This document shows, piece after piece, positions 11,081-22,162 of a DNA stretch of 64,000 bases. How positions within the stretch are numbered: position 1 is the stretch's first letter; every line of letters begins with the position of its first letter. Source of the DNA: Halichondria panicea (Eukaryota; Porifera; Demospongiae; Suberitida; Halichondriidae); assembly GCF_963675165.1 (NCBI RefSeq), contig NC_087392.1, forward strand, positions 2,929,001-2,993,000. Reading direction: 5' to 3'. Position numbers and translations under genes: made by a program. The notes beneath the pieces were generated by a model that worked only from the letters and a program-made list of their open reading frames with translations, searched no databases and was not told the origin of the DNA.

Positions 11081-13748
11081 ATGGTGACAAAGTATTCTCC
11101 TATCATGACTGTGCGGAAGTATGAACGATTTCGTGGTAACAATCGGTTTTTTTGTTGTGGGTATCTGATATCTGCTCGCCAGATAGGGATCATGGTCTTT
11201 GTGGCCATCCTGTTGGTGATTGTGTTTGCCCTCTTCTTGGCATTTGAGTGAGTGCATATAATATACACGCACATACGTACTCAGATGTGCGTGCTTCCTA
11301 ATCCTAGTATGTATATAGATCTATGCATAGAATGAATTTTGCTGGCTACATGTAAACATGTACATGTCATAGTTAATTTTGATAAACAGCTGATATAATT
11401 TTTATAATAAAAAAACATTCATGCTTCAATACTATTGACTCACCCCATTGACCCTGTCCATGCATACACACAGCTCTCGATTCCTTATCGCTAACGTGTA
11501 TCCAATAGGAGTGGGGGCCATCTTCCCCATTATTGCTGCTTTTGGTCTTTTCTATTCCATGGCCTTCCTCCTCAAGACTGGCTGCACTGACCCCGGCATC
11601 ATCCCTCGAGCAAAGACCGATGAGCTAGATTACCAACTAAGGCAGGCCGATGATGGTAAGTGTGTACTACATGTGATGTTCATTGAGAAGGTGAGGGTCA
11701 GATATGTAATTGTCTGGCCTTTCAAACTTGTATGGCACCGATAACATCGTTATAATTATTCTCCCTCTTCACAACACAGTTATAAAACAAGGTACAGCAC
11801 GATACATGACGATTACAGTCAAAGGAGAACAGCAAAAGCTCAAGTGGTGTGCCACTTGCGAGATATGGCGACCCCCAAGAGCCTCCCATTGTGGGCTCTG
11901 TAACAACTGCTATGGTCAGTGTTTCCCTATACCACTTCCAGCACGGCATACTGTTATTATCTGAGCTACCTGTAGGATGGTAAAAGTTTTGCATTGCAAG
12001 CCTAAATTGTGTAATTAGTAATTATGTGTTAGAATTAAGCACAGTAACAAACTTTATGTCTTCCAAGGGCTAGGGTTTGGGAAGGCTTCACGATGATTAG
12101 CGCTTACCTGTTGTGTACAAGGATTCAGTAATACACACTGTGTATATAATTATGTGTACTTGTACTGGAGAGAACCTGTATGTGTTGACAGCATTCTTCT
12201 TTCCTCTTTCCTTACATATATGCTACCAGAACATTTTGATCATCACTGTCCATGGGTGAGTGCTGTATGTTCACTTTGTCTCTTTCTCTTTCATGTGTCC
12301 ACTACTTAGACCGCTTTGACCACCATTGCCCTGTGGTAAGCCATGTCTCTTTTTAGAAGGTTATGAATTAGAGGCTTCCTTTTTTTGTAAAGCAGTTACT
12401 TGTGTATTGAATGGTACTATAGCTATCTCATTCATTCAGGAAATGTTTTGTTTCATTTGATTAGGTTGGCAACTGTGTGGCAAAGAGGAACTACCGTTAC
12501 TTCTACTTATTCTTAGTGTCTGTGTTTTGTATGTGTATCTATGGCATGGGCTGCAATGTGGCTGTCATTGTTCTTGGTAAGTTGTTCAGGAGTATGGAGT
12601 CGTGTTATTGTCCAGTATTGTAGCTGGCCTTGTAAATAATGTGTAGACATAAGTTTAATATGAACTTTTGATCGGAAACCCCACCCCAACTCTTGAACTT
12701 TTTTTCTCCCTAAAACAGCCTCCAAGATGACGAACTTTGGTGATGCTCTCAAGACGTACCCTGCCTCTGTCATAGAGTTTGCTATTTGTGGCCTTGGTGC
12801 CGTTGCTGTATCTGGGCTTGCCTGTATGCACACATGGCTCATAGCAACCATGCAGACAACTAATGAAGATGTAAGTTAACTGTTCGTTAGATTGTATATG
12901 CTGTCACACACGTGCATGTACAAGACTCTTGCTAGTTGTGTAGGGCATTGATCATTCAAGATTTCGTACTGCAGATCAAGGGAACTTTTAACCCACGGCG
13001 ACAAGGTCGTGATGTCAGCAATCCTTATACTCAGCGAAACTGCTGCAAGAACTTCCTGTTGGTCATCTGTGGCCCTTTCCAACCCAGGTGAGCTCTGGGC
13101 TATGCATTTGGGAATGAATTCTTGTTCTATAGAGGGTGTTATCTTCAGTCTCAGCAACTGTACTGTGTGTATATATACACACGACTTGCCTTTCCTATTA
13201 CAAGCACAATGTTTTGTATACACATGCAGTCTTATTGATCGCCGTGGAGTGGTGGACCTGGATGAAGAAGATGCTGCTGAGAGGTCTGATTATGGCAGCA
13301 CTGCTGGTACCGTGGTACATAGTACAGCTGTTCCTGGGGTGAGTTTCAACTAACATACAGTACACGTATGTGAGAGCAGTTACAATTTTCTGCAGTGCAT
13401 GTAGACGGTAATAATTATTTTTTCGATCACCTTTAAACTTTAAAACATACATGACCGTACGATTTCGTAACTGTGTATAATAATTATAGCCGGTAGTCAT
13501 TACTAATCTTATTTTAAACGCATGTCATCTGATAGCAAAACCATGCACAGATACCCATAGAATCATCTTCTAAGCCAAATGACCAATCACAAGAGTTACT
13601 AAACCCTGTTCAGTCCTCTTCGCCAGCCTCGAAACCAAGTACTGACAACGAAAGTCCATCAGCAGTTATAGGTTCGACAGAGGTTGAAGTTCATGCCAGC
13701 GATGATGAGACCGAAACACACAAGCTCATAACAAACGACGTAAACTGA
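11081..13748 (+). CDS. DHHC palmitoyltransferase (ZDHHC9/14/18 type)
   Basis: Nine-exon model: 11081-11247, 11474-11655, 11780-11914, then either 12230-12255 or 12310-12335, then 12465-12576, 12719-12870, 12975-13087, 13230-13338 and 13551-13748, giving 397 residues. The enzyme S-acylates cysteines of membrane proteins, usually at the Golgi. It has four membrane segments (exons 1, 2, 5 and 6), and the cysteine-rich domain between TM2 and TM3 ([20 protein letters not shown], then CNNC). The active site is DHHC at residues 165-168, followed by [19 protein letters not shown] after TM4 is the TTxE motif. N-terminal [16 protein letters not shown] and C-terminal SLIDRRG are typical of the ZDHHC9/14/18 group. 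The start could be 11081 or 11105. A second acceptor at 13536 could lengthen the last exon by five codons. The short final exon is acidic and Ser-rich. Confidence 0.92.
12230..12335 (+). other. Two tandem 26-nt alternative exons carrying the DHHC active site
   Basis: Exon 4a (12230-12255) encodes EHFDHHCPW; exon 4b (12310-12335) encodes DRFDHHCPV. Each is 26 nt, with the same phases, its own AG acceptor and GT donor, and 54 nt between them. Using both would shift the frame, and using neither would delete the catalytic motif, so the two should be mutually exclusive. Only 4a keeps the tryptophan that normally follows DHHCP. Confidence 0.85.
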
Positions 13749-14089
13749 CATTAGACATAAAATGAATTGCCTCAGCTTACATTAAATAGTGTCACATATA
13801 ATTATTATATTTTTATTCTGTTTGTGTATTTGTCCTGGAGTTCATACAAAATGTTGATGATGAAAGCATTAATTCATAATAAATTGCAATGACAAATAAG
13901 CTTTTGCACAGTTACAATGTATTGAGTTTCAATCATTGGGGGAGTCTTCGTCTTCCTCTTCCAAGTCTCTGTGCACTGTAATAATTGTTATGACATGTGG
14001 ACTGTGTATGTGTATGTGTGCATACAGTACATGTATTATATAAGCACGAGACCGACTGAGTGTTGTACGAGAGAGCAAGCTGCCTGTAC

Positions 14090-14262
14090 ACCTTAAGGTG
14101 ACATATTTTCACAGGTAGATTTTCTGCGATTTCACCGTTTGGCACAATTTGCTGGTATTCATAAGTTGCATGTATTTTCCAATTATTATCAGCGAGTACA
14201 AATTTTTGAGGTTTTACTCATTCGCAGAAATTAATTACTCGCGAAAATATGTCGCCTCAAGG
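14090..14262. repeat. Family D inverted-repeat element
   Basis: Left end CCTTAAGGTGACATATTTTC; right end GAAAATATGTCGCCTCAAGG, its imperfect complement. About 170 bp, non-coding. Its right end abuts family E. Confidence 0.72.
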
Positions 14263-14845
14263 TTGCGGTAAACAGTTTGCTCATGAATATTCATGATTTT
14301 CTGATAATGATTTTTATGAAACTATACATGCCATGATAAAAGTTTGAAGCACATACATGATAAATATATTGGTGTATCATCCTGTATGACAAGTATCAGT
14401 CTTCAAAACATTTTCCAGTGAAAGCTCTGAGCGATCATCAAGTTACTAGAAACAACACAAACTAGTAGTCATTTTAAACTTCCAAAAACACTTCTAGCTC
14501 TGTGTTCTTGCTCTTATATGATGCTTCTTACCATTCTGGAGGGCGGGTTGAAGCGTTTTTTTTCCAGGCCAAGAAACTGTCACAAAATAATAATATGTAG
14601 ACTAACTCCACTTAAAATGGCGGCCAGAGCCAAGGAAAACAGCCTCTTGTGAGCTTTCAGTAGCCTTTTTTTAAATATCTCTTCGACCTGCCCTGCATAT
14701 AGTGAAGCTACAGTAGACTGTACCTAAGCTTTATAGTAAAAATGTCTATTCGAGCCATGAAATGACTACTGCGTTTCAGCTGGACTTCCAGCTCATTCTA
14801 GCTGGAAAAGATCACTAGATAGCAAACGGTTGACCGTAACCTTAA
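14259..14845. repeat. Family E inverted-repeat element (~590 bp)
   Basis: Left end AAGGTTGCGGTAAACAGTTT then GCTCATGAATATTCATGA; right end GCAAACGGTTGACCGTAACC. Related copies, interrupted or partial, lie at 57345-59510. Contains AAAATGGCGGCC, a YY1-like sequence, in its right half. Confidence 0.75.
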
Positions 14846-14993
14846 AGTAACACAAGGATTCTCATGCTATATAATTAGCAGGACGACCCTTACCAAATTA
14901 TCCCTCAACTCTCATTGTAACCATATGTAATTAAAATAGGGAAGAGACTGCATGATGGCTCTTATTACATGCTTGTTACATCGACAACGTGAC

Positions 14994-15169
14994 ATCGTAC
15001 AGCGGGTTATATTTGTAGATTTTGTATTGTAGACCATCATACGAAAATTAAAAGCACGAAATTATTCTACCGCAATACACTCAACATAACTATCCTTAGC
15101 TGTACAAATATTTAAATTGAGCAGTTTATACAAAAATTTGCACCAACAAAATTTACTCGCTATACGGTA
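14994..15169. repeat. Family B element overlapping the DCAF6 stop codon
   Basis: Left end TCGTACAGCGGGTTATATTT; right end AATTTACTCGCTATACGGTA. The right end overlaps the last codons of the DCAF6 frame (15153-15169). Confidence 0.7.
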
Positions 15170-18100
15170 GCTTACTTCTCCGTCTTCTATTGAGGTAAGA
15201 GAGTATTCGGAACACAAACATGGATGGAACAGTGATTGTGTTCCTGTTCTCTCTCAGCATTGTCTCATTACGCTTCACCACATCCTCTTTATTGTCAAGG
15301 CAACACGGCACATCTGCTGTTGGCTCCCATAGCTTGACGTCATAGTCAATACCACTAGTGGCCAAAACTATATGAAAGAGAGTGATATCTATATCATCAA
15401 TAAGTACATTGTACATTAATTGTAGAAGTGGAGTTCGATGTATATTACTTTCGTCTAAAAGGAAATGAAGGTTTTGTAGCACATGTTAGCTAGGTAGGTT
15501 GGTGAAAGGGTAAAGGAATAATGCACACCGTGCACAGGTTACATTAGCCTCATCACCATGCACGCCTACTTTCGCTCTCCTAATTACTGCTATACAGGTC
15601 GCCCTGCCAGCTCAGCGTAGAAGGCTGTAAGGTTACATTTTTTTCTATCTCTACAGAAGAACTTACCCAGTAAATAAAAGAGGTATACAGTAGACCCTCG
15701 CTATTCCGGCTCTCTGAAGTACGGGCATCAATATACCAGCCATTTGGTTTGGCACGGATTGCTAGCTAGATGTTTACTGCACAAAATTCAACCTGAAGTA
15801 CGGCCACTCACTATTCCGTATACTGGCGCATAATTCTATCGCACAACTTTTGACCTTTGTTCGAGGCCTGTACAATCCACAAAATCGCGGCGTTTAATCG
15901 ATAAAATAAAATTAATCGCGTAACGTTTTTGTAGCCTTATACTTGGCCAAAACACAATATTTTATGCTCACATAACTATATTTCTAGCACTACAGCATAA
16001 AAACAGAGGTCAACTATTGATGTGATGGCGAACTTTGAACTGTGTTTGTTAATATTTCAGGTAACTACTTGATTTCGATTGCCCATATTGCAGCTAGAGC
16101 AAACTTTTTTTTTTTATCTATGCAGAGTAAGTAAGTACAGCAATTTTGTTTGAATAGTGTTTAATCGAACACGAAAGAAAGACTACGTCAAACACACTTA
16201 CGATAAGCATGAGGGTGTGGTTGTATACAGTTGACAACATGTGAGTCAGCTTCAAGCATGTTGACGATCTGTCCACTCCACTTGTCCCACACAAACACAC
16301 GGCCACAATCACTGCCACTCATGATCCAGTTATCTCCCCAAAAGCTAGCCTGTTTTATCTACAGATAAACAGTCATTGTCAGTACGTAACGATTTACATA
16401 TTCAGCATAATTAATACATGCCTGTACTAAAAGTCTATTTGCATTAAGTTCAACCCCGGAAGTTATGTGGTCAATTATGGCTTCATTTGTGCTTTATGTG
16501 GTTGACAAGTATGCCTGGGACTTCTACATGGAAAATACTAACTTTTAACTGGTTGGAGCTTACCAGCTCTACAGCATATAGATAGAAGCGCTTTCTAACA
16601 AGAAATCCAATGGTATATGAAACTTTGAATTTCAGTGAAGTATGACAAAGTTATGACAACTTTATGAAGGTCAAACTCAACACAAATAGACTTTAGACTA
16701 TAGACTCACCATTGTTCGAGAATTTCTGTGGCCCTTGTATATCATGAACGGTTGTAAGCAGTCAGTGAACTCTTGCTTACCACTCTTGACTGTACCTGAT
16801 TCCGGAACTTCCTGGGCGCGAAGCTGTGACTTCCAATTTTGTGACTGTGCATCATCTTCATCGTCACTGTCGGTCTCTCCTTCTATTATGTTTATGGTTG
16901 GGATTGCAGTTTCTGGTTCTTCAACTAAACATGTGGAAGATACACAACTAGTGGCAGCCACTTCATTTCTGTCCACTGGGGACAAATTACATTTTTTAAC
17001 ACCATCGCTAAAACTAGAGTCTGTCGGAACAATAGCTGCCTCCTCAACGTGTTGGGCATGATCAACAGAACTTTGATTGAGTTCACTTTCTTGATTTTCT
17101 GCAGGGTGTGTTCTACTTATCTCCTCCTCATCTGTTGCAAATAGTTGGAATGAAGAATCGTTTGATGAATTTGAAGATGTTAGTGAAGTATTAACTCTTG
17201 GCACATTCTCGCTACCTTCACTCGCTTCGCCCTCCTCAGGACTTAGCGATATATCGATCCAGCGGGCAAACATCTGAGACATTCTGCTCATGAGGCTGTG
17301 TGATGGGCGACTACTTTCTCTTAGTTCCGGCGAACCATCTGGTCTTGCATTAGGACCAGTGTCTGACCAATCACCTCGCAGACGAAACTTCTTCACAGGG
17401 GGTGGTTCATCATTTGATGATGAGTTCTGAACTACTGGTAAATCAGCACCTCCTGACGGTTCAATACTTGGCATCGAAGACAATAATTTCGTTTGAGCCT
17501 GGTGACTTCTTTTTCGGCAAACTAGAGGAGAGTACATGTAACTATCGGACAAGTACACTGGTTTGGGAATGGCAGAACTGTGTGTGGATCCAGTTCCAAA
17601 CAGGCCACTGTTAAACAAATAAACATAATCCTCGCTGTAACTGACGAGGAGCTCAGAGCCAACATGATTAAATTGAACAGAGGTAATTTTACGAGGCTCA
17701 ATTCCAATACATTCTGGACGATACTTGTAGTGGGTGGAGTCTTGGGTCATGTTATAAGGAGAAGTCTCAGTCAGTGCTACCCCAATTTTTCTTCGGTCTA
17801 AGAGTTTAAGTGTACCATCACCAACCGCTATGGCAACATAATGCGATGAGAGTGGATGGACAGCCATGCAAGTTACAGCTGACGGGAAGTCATAGAGCAC
17901 ATCCTGTAATAGAGGGTAAATGGCAGCTGTGGTATGATACAGCAAAAAGCAGCACTGAAATTTGCATGATTATCATGATTGCTGTTTTGGGGAACTTGAA
18001 TAGTATAGACGGGTTGATGTATTTTATTTACAGGTGGTAGGATAAAGATGAGAAAAATGGTAGGCAACATATACCTGCATACATCCATGACAGTGACACG

Positions 18101-19240
18101 AAGACTTTACTCTGAGATCAAACATCCGCACATAACCCTTCTCCTCGCATGTCAGAAACTCATTAGGAGAGGCTGGAATAGTTCCTACCTATATAGCAGT
18201 ATTCCCCAACAGTTGTGTTTAGAGTGAGTGACTATCAAATGAGCAAGTTAACTCTATAGAAGTTGATGGCGTATTGAAATACTGGTACTTGAAGATCACA
18301 AATGTGGGTATAAGCATATCTGCCTGTTATTAGCTATAACTGTTAGTCCTAATGCTATGCACTGTACATCATGCTACATGTACGACAAAAGTTCCTGCAA
18401 TGCATGACATTGTGCATGAGGTACTTATGGCAACCCTAAAAGTACCTGATAAGTAAGAGATGTATGACAATGGAACTGGTGTCCCACGTACTCTCCATCA
18501 GGTGAGAGCTGGGTGTGCTCCACGGTACCCACACCAGCACATGACACCACTTGGAGGTCAGATGACCACGGGAGAAATTTTGCACTGAAAATGTTGGATA
18601 GGTGACTCGTGTGAATGCGGTGCCATATCTGAAAGAGAGTGTGCATGTGGGTGTAAATGATGTACATGTGTACGCTTATGATGATGTCAGTATATACGCT
18701 GAGTACAGAAAAACGGCACACTAAAAAGAAAAAATTCAGTCACTGACTGTCCGTGATGCAGAGTCATAGAAGTTCAGATGGCAGTCATCAGACCCAGACA
18801 CCAGTTGAGTCCCAGACTCGTTCCATGATACAGAGTTGACCTGCGGAACAAAAATAAAAAGTTTACAATACTTGAATTGGTATTAAACGTTTGATTAGCA
18901 ATAAAAGTACGCACACATCCAGTGTGTCCCTTCAATGTACTGGACCTCTTCAGCCTCGTTACCAGGTAGTGAGAGTCTGCAATGCAATATTTAATAGAGG
19001 TGAGTATCGTAGTACAATGTCAGAAAAATAATGGCATTGCAAGACCATGTACGTAAACAAATTGTCACCAAGTTAAGTGCTAGACTAGCTAGTTCTTTAC
19101 AATAATTATTTAAGTGGCGCAGCTAACAAAAACAAAGCGACTACACTGATTGTCCACCAGGTCTACTCACTTCTTGCTGTTCTTGAGAGAGCATGATCAT
19201 TGATTAGACCAACTTCCTTCTGCGAGTAAGATGCATACAT
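15153..19240 (-). CDS. DCAF6: DCAF6 (NRIP/IQWD1) WD40 protein
   Basis: Eight exons: 19240-19171, 18976-18915, 18840-18748, 18628-18446, 18188-18075, 17903-16710, 16358-16202 and 15367-15153, all phases agreeing, 695 residues (human about 860). DCAF6 is a substrate receptor of the CUL4-DDB1 ubiquitin ligase and a nuclear-receptor cofactor. N-terminal WD repeats include [17 protein letters not shown] and [19 protein letters not shown]. Diagnostic DCAF6 pieces are [16 protein letters not shown] [18 protein letters not shown], then [13 protein letters not shown], a long acidic Ser-rich insert, and the C-terminal WD block [43 protein letters not shown] and [13 protein letters not shown]. The IQ motif that human DCAF6 has before the C-terminal WD block is not visible. 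The last four residues and stop come from a family B element; alternatively AGAA|GTAAGC at about 15175 is a donor to an unseen exon. Confidence 0.93.
15688..15900. repeat. Fragment with a Tigger-like single end in the last DCAF6 intron
   Basis: Begins CAGTAGACCCTCGCTATTCC; a related phrase CGGCCACTCACTATTCCG follows at about 15800. No matching opposite end was found, so this is a truncated copy. The rest of this intron (15368-16201) shows nothing else. Confidence 0.45.
16430..16696. repeat. Family I inverted-repeat element in DCAF6 intron 6
   Basis: Ends AGTCTATTTGCATTAAGTTC and AACTCAACACAAATAGACTT are inverted repeats. A second copy, in the opposite orientation, is at 46898-47180, alike over the whole length. 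Confidence 0.75.
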
Positions 19241-19333
19241 TTTGCTGTGTCCATAAAATTAAAAATTCTTCTTCCAATTGGGAGTTTTTACGGATTGTAT
19301 CTAAAAAAGAACATCTCTGGAGCCTTGTAGAAG
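19241..19333. promoter_or_regulatory. 93-bp bidirectional promoter region, DCAF6 / FAAP100
   Basis: Only 93 bp separate the two divergent start codons. A palindromic CCAATTGG at 19274-19281 contains a CCAAT box on each strand. Function is inferred from the arrangement. Confidence 0.6.
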
Positions 19334-21927
19334 ATGGAGCATTGGCTGAAAGTCTCAAAAAGCAGGCAGATTCCCTCATCATTTACCGCTACCATTTCAA
19401 AATTTAACAGTTCTATCCTCACCCTTGCCAATGGGTCATCATTTATCCACTGCATCGATCTCACAGGGAAATTACTGGTAGGTTCAATGTTGTCTCGCAA
19501 GCCATCCTCTTTCGGTAATATGAAGAATGGGAAGGGCGTGGCCAGACTACGTCCCTTATTAAATATCGTATCATAGCAATAGCGTACTTTTATATTGGGG
19601 GTTTTGATCCTTGCAAGTACTTAAAACAATTTGTGTACAGAATGTAAATTTCCCCCAGGCATGCGCAAAGTACTCAGCTGATGTGAGGTGCATGAGCCAG
19701 TTACAGATACCCTCAGTGACATGTGCAGTGTGTTGCCTTGGCAATGGACATATTACAATAATCTCACTGGAGGAGCTTCTTTCAAAGTAAGTAGCTATTG
19801 ATCACAACTCGATGTTGACTCTACATTCTATTTTGGTTTTGTAGATCTTTTGAAAAAACCTCCCCTGGAGAGAACGATATCTTCCAAGGCCTTCTGTCAA
19901 GTTCTATCTCCTCTCATTCAACCTGGAAACCATCTAGCTTCATTCCTGGAGAACATGTCTCTGTCACTATTACAAAGAGCAATGATTCTAATTTTTCTCT
20001 TTTGCAAGCTCAGATTGCTAACAATACCCTGCTGGTGTGTCAAAGGTCGGAGGTCACAAGTGAACACTCGCTATCTGTCTATCTGAGCAGCAGGAATATG
20101 AAGTATGGAAGGTGTAGAGTACCGCTATTTCCGGAGACCCCAGTGGCAATTTATCCTCTCTCCTTTGCTACATGTATATCTAGACCCCTGCCAAAGACTT
20201 TGCTAGCGTATCGACCAGCTGTCTTCCATGTGGGTTGTAGTGACTCCAATTTCAATGGTCAGTGTGATGCCGTGTTGGCACCAAATCTTTATTCCAAATT
20301 GTTTGGATCGGAGTTGACACTTTCTGGATCACCTGTGCTTCTTCTTGGCTGTCAAAACGGACATGTGATGTACTCGAGCATTAGTCAGATTACTGCTACG
20401 TTGAATCCCTCCTCACCTCAACAACCGTTACCCATTATCTATAGCCTGGGGCAACCTGTGCTGTCAATACATGCTATTTATCTTCCAGACAACGACTCAA
20501 ACTTTCTGACGGTTAATACCTCAGGAGCACAACCTCATGTACCCAATTCACTACTTTTGATTGGTCGCCTAGGCAAACTTGTACTTTGCACAATGGGGGC
20601 TCCTCAGCAACGAACGCCATCTTTCCTTGAGTTCAATACCCCTGGTCCAATAACCTCATCAGTGCTTGTCAAGAACCATGCTCTGCTGCTCAGTACACCA
20701 TCAGCACTCTATAAGGTTTGTATGGAGGAGGATTGCATTAGGAGACACTCTTTCGCTACAGGCTCAGTGATCATTCCGGAGATGAGGTTTCGATTGCCAT
20801 CTGAAGTGGCACAGATCGACAGGGGAACACTACTGCTCGACAACTTGAAAACGATCACTGTGAGTGGTGAGACAGCCCTTAAAGTTGTGTGTGTATCACT
20901 TGATGGCAGTGTGACTGTGATAAAGATTGCTAGATGTTGTGGGGAAGAGAAGATAGAAGCTACAGACCAAAGCAAACTAACGAAAGAGTTGAAGGAATGT
21001 CTTCGAACACTTGAGAGCACAAGTTTTCGATTGGATGAACTCAGTAAGAAGAGGGAACAGCAAGAAAGTTGCTTGCCTGAGCTTAGCAGAGAATTGTCCA
21101 GTCTTTGTGATATTTCACGTACCCAAAACATGCCAGCTCAGTCAAACTCCAATTTTCAAATCCGATATCACCCTAAATACGTAAACATTGGGGTGAATTA
21201 TCATAAGCCATGTATCGATGTTTGCCTCACTTACACTGGAGCTGCCCCGCTATCCAAAGGGTGGTCACTCCTCGTTCAAACTTTCCCATGTAAATTGGAA
21301 TCTCTCTCGAAGCATTGTACATCCTCTCAGTTAGTCCCGCTTGCCAGTCTACAGCCCAAGGATGAGGTGAGCATACAAATATTGCTGGAAGATTTTGTCA
21401 ACCTCCACTACAATGTTTGCTGCTATGTGCACTATAATGCATCACACCTCTTGAATCAAGTGACCGCACCCACAACCGTAACAATTTTGTTATTTGAGAA
21501 ATCGCTGGATTTTGTAGATTTTCTTCTTCCTCCTCAACCTAAGCCAAGGCATGTGCCCTGGAAACCTTTGCACCCTACCACTCCATACACCGATGCAGAA
21601 GATGAATTTCCTCATTTCAAAGACGTCGCTGTATCCATGGACACAGTTGCTAAAGTGTCGGCCACACACAAAAGCGACATTGACAGTAATGCTAGAAGCT
21701 TGTATCAACCATTTTTAGGTGCTCTTCTTGCCAGGCAGGACTTGATTGATCTTATCTCAGACTCTGAGCCAGATGCTTGTGAGGTCATCTTGAACAGTTA
21801 CGATGGGAGCAAAGTGTGTCTACAAACTGGCGTAGAAGACGGTTCCTTCGTTTTCTCTGTGTATTCCACCTCAGAAACTGCTCTGTGTGAAGCTGTAAAC
21901 TGTGTCCAGAGGAGGGTTATATATTAG
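19334..21927 (+). CDS. FAAP100: FAAP100, Fanconi anaemia core complex subunit
   Basis: Three exons: 19334-19477, 19659-19786 and 19845-21927, 784 residues (human 881). FAAP100 forms a nuclear subcomplex with FANCB and FANCL, the ligase module that ubiquitinates FANCD2/FANCI at DNA crosslinks. Regions recalled from the vertebrate protein are found in order: a beta-propeller-like N-terminal half with LYSKLFGSELTLSGSPVLLL, then CQNGHVMYSSI, LLLIGRLGKLVLC and PGPITSSVLVKNHALLLSTP. A predicted coiled coil (about 400-460, LTKELKECLRTLESTSFRLD) follows, then a beta-rich part with SKGWSLLVQTFPCKLE matching DQGWTLCIQ. Similarity is low outside these blocks and the C-terminus looks shorter than in human. 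FANCB has a related fold and is the main alternative; the order of motifs favours FAAP100. Confidence 0.8.
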
Positions 21928-22162
21928 TTATTGATCAAGTTAAGTCCTAATTGCAACTGCTAAAACAATGTACTTATCGTAGATCTATAGATAATCCTAA
22001 CCCTAATACACATCATTACTGTAATTGGTCACAACGTTATAATCATGACACTATATATATATAATTATGTTAATTAACATAAATTAAAAGATTATTGGAA
22101 CGAGCGAGCGTGCATGTACAGCATTGGTATAATTATATATGTTACTGTATGAAAATGGCGAG
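21928..22162. other. Convergent 3' region between FAAP100 and CI-MPR
   Basis: 235 bp of AT-rich sequence between two stop codons. No other feature seen. Confidence 0.5.

Larger units (their letters stand above)
13749..15152. other. Intergenic region filled with inverted-repeat elements
   Basis: The ZDHHC 3' end has an AATAAA at about 13878. Then follow family D (14090-14262), family E (14259-14845) and family B (14994-15169) elements. No exon found. Confidence 0.65.
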
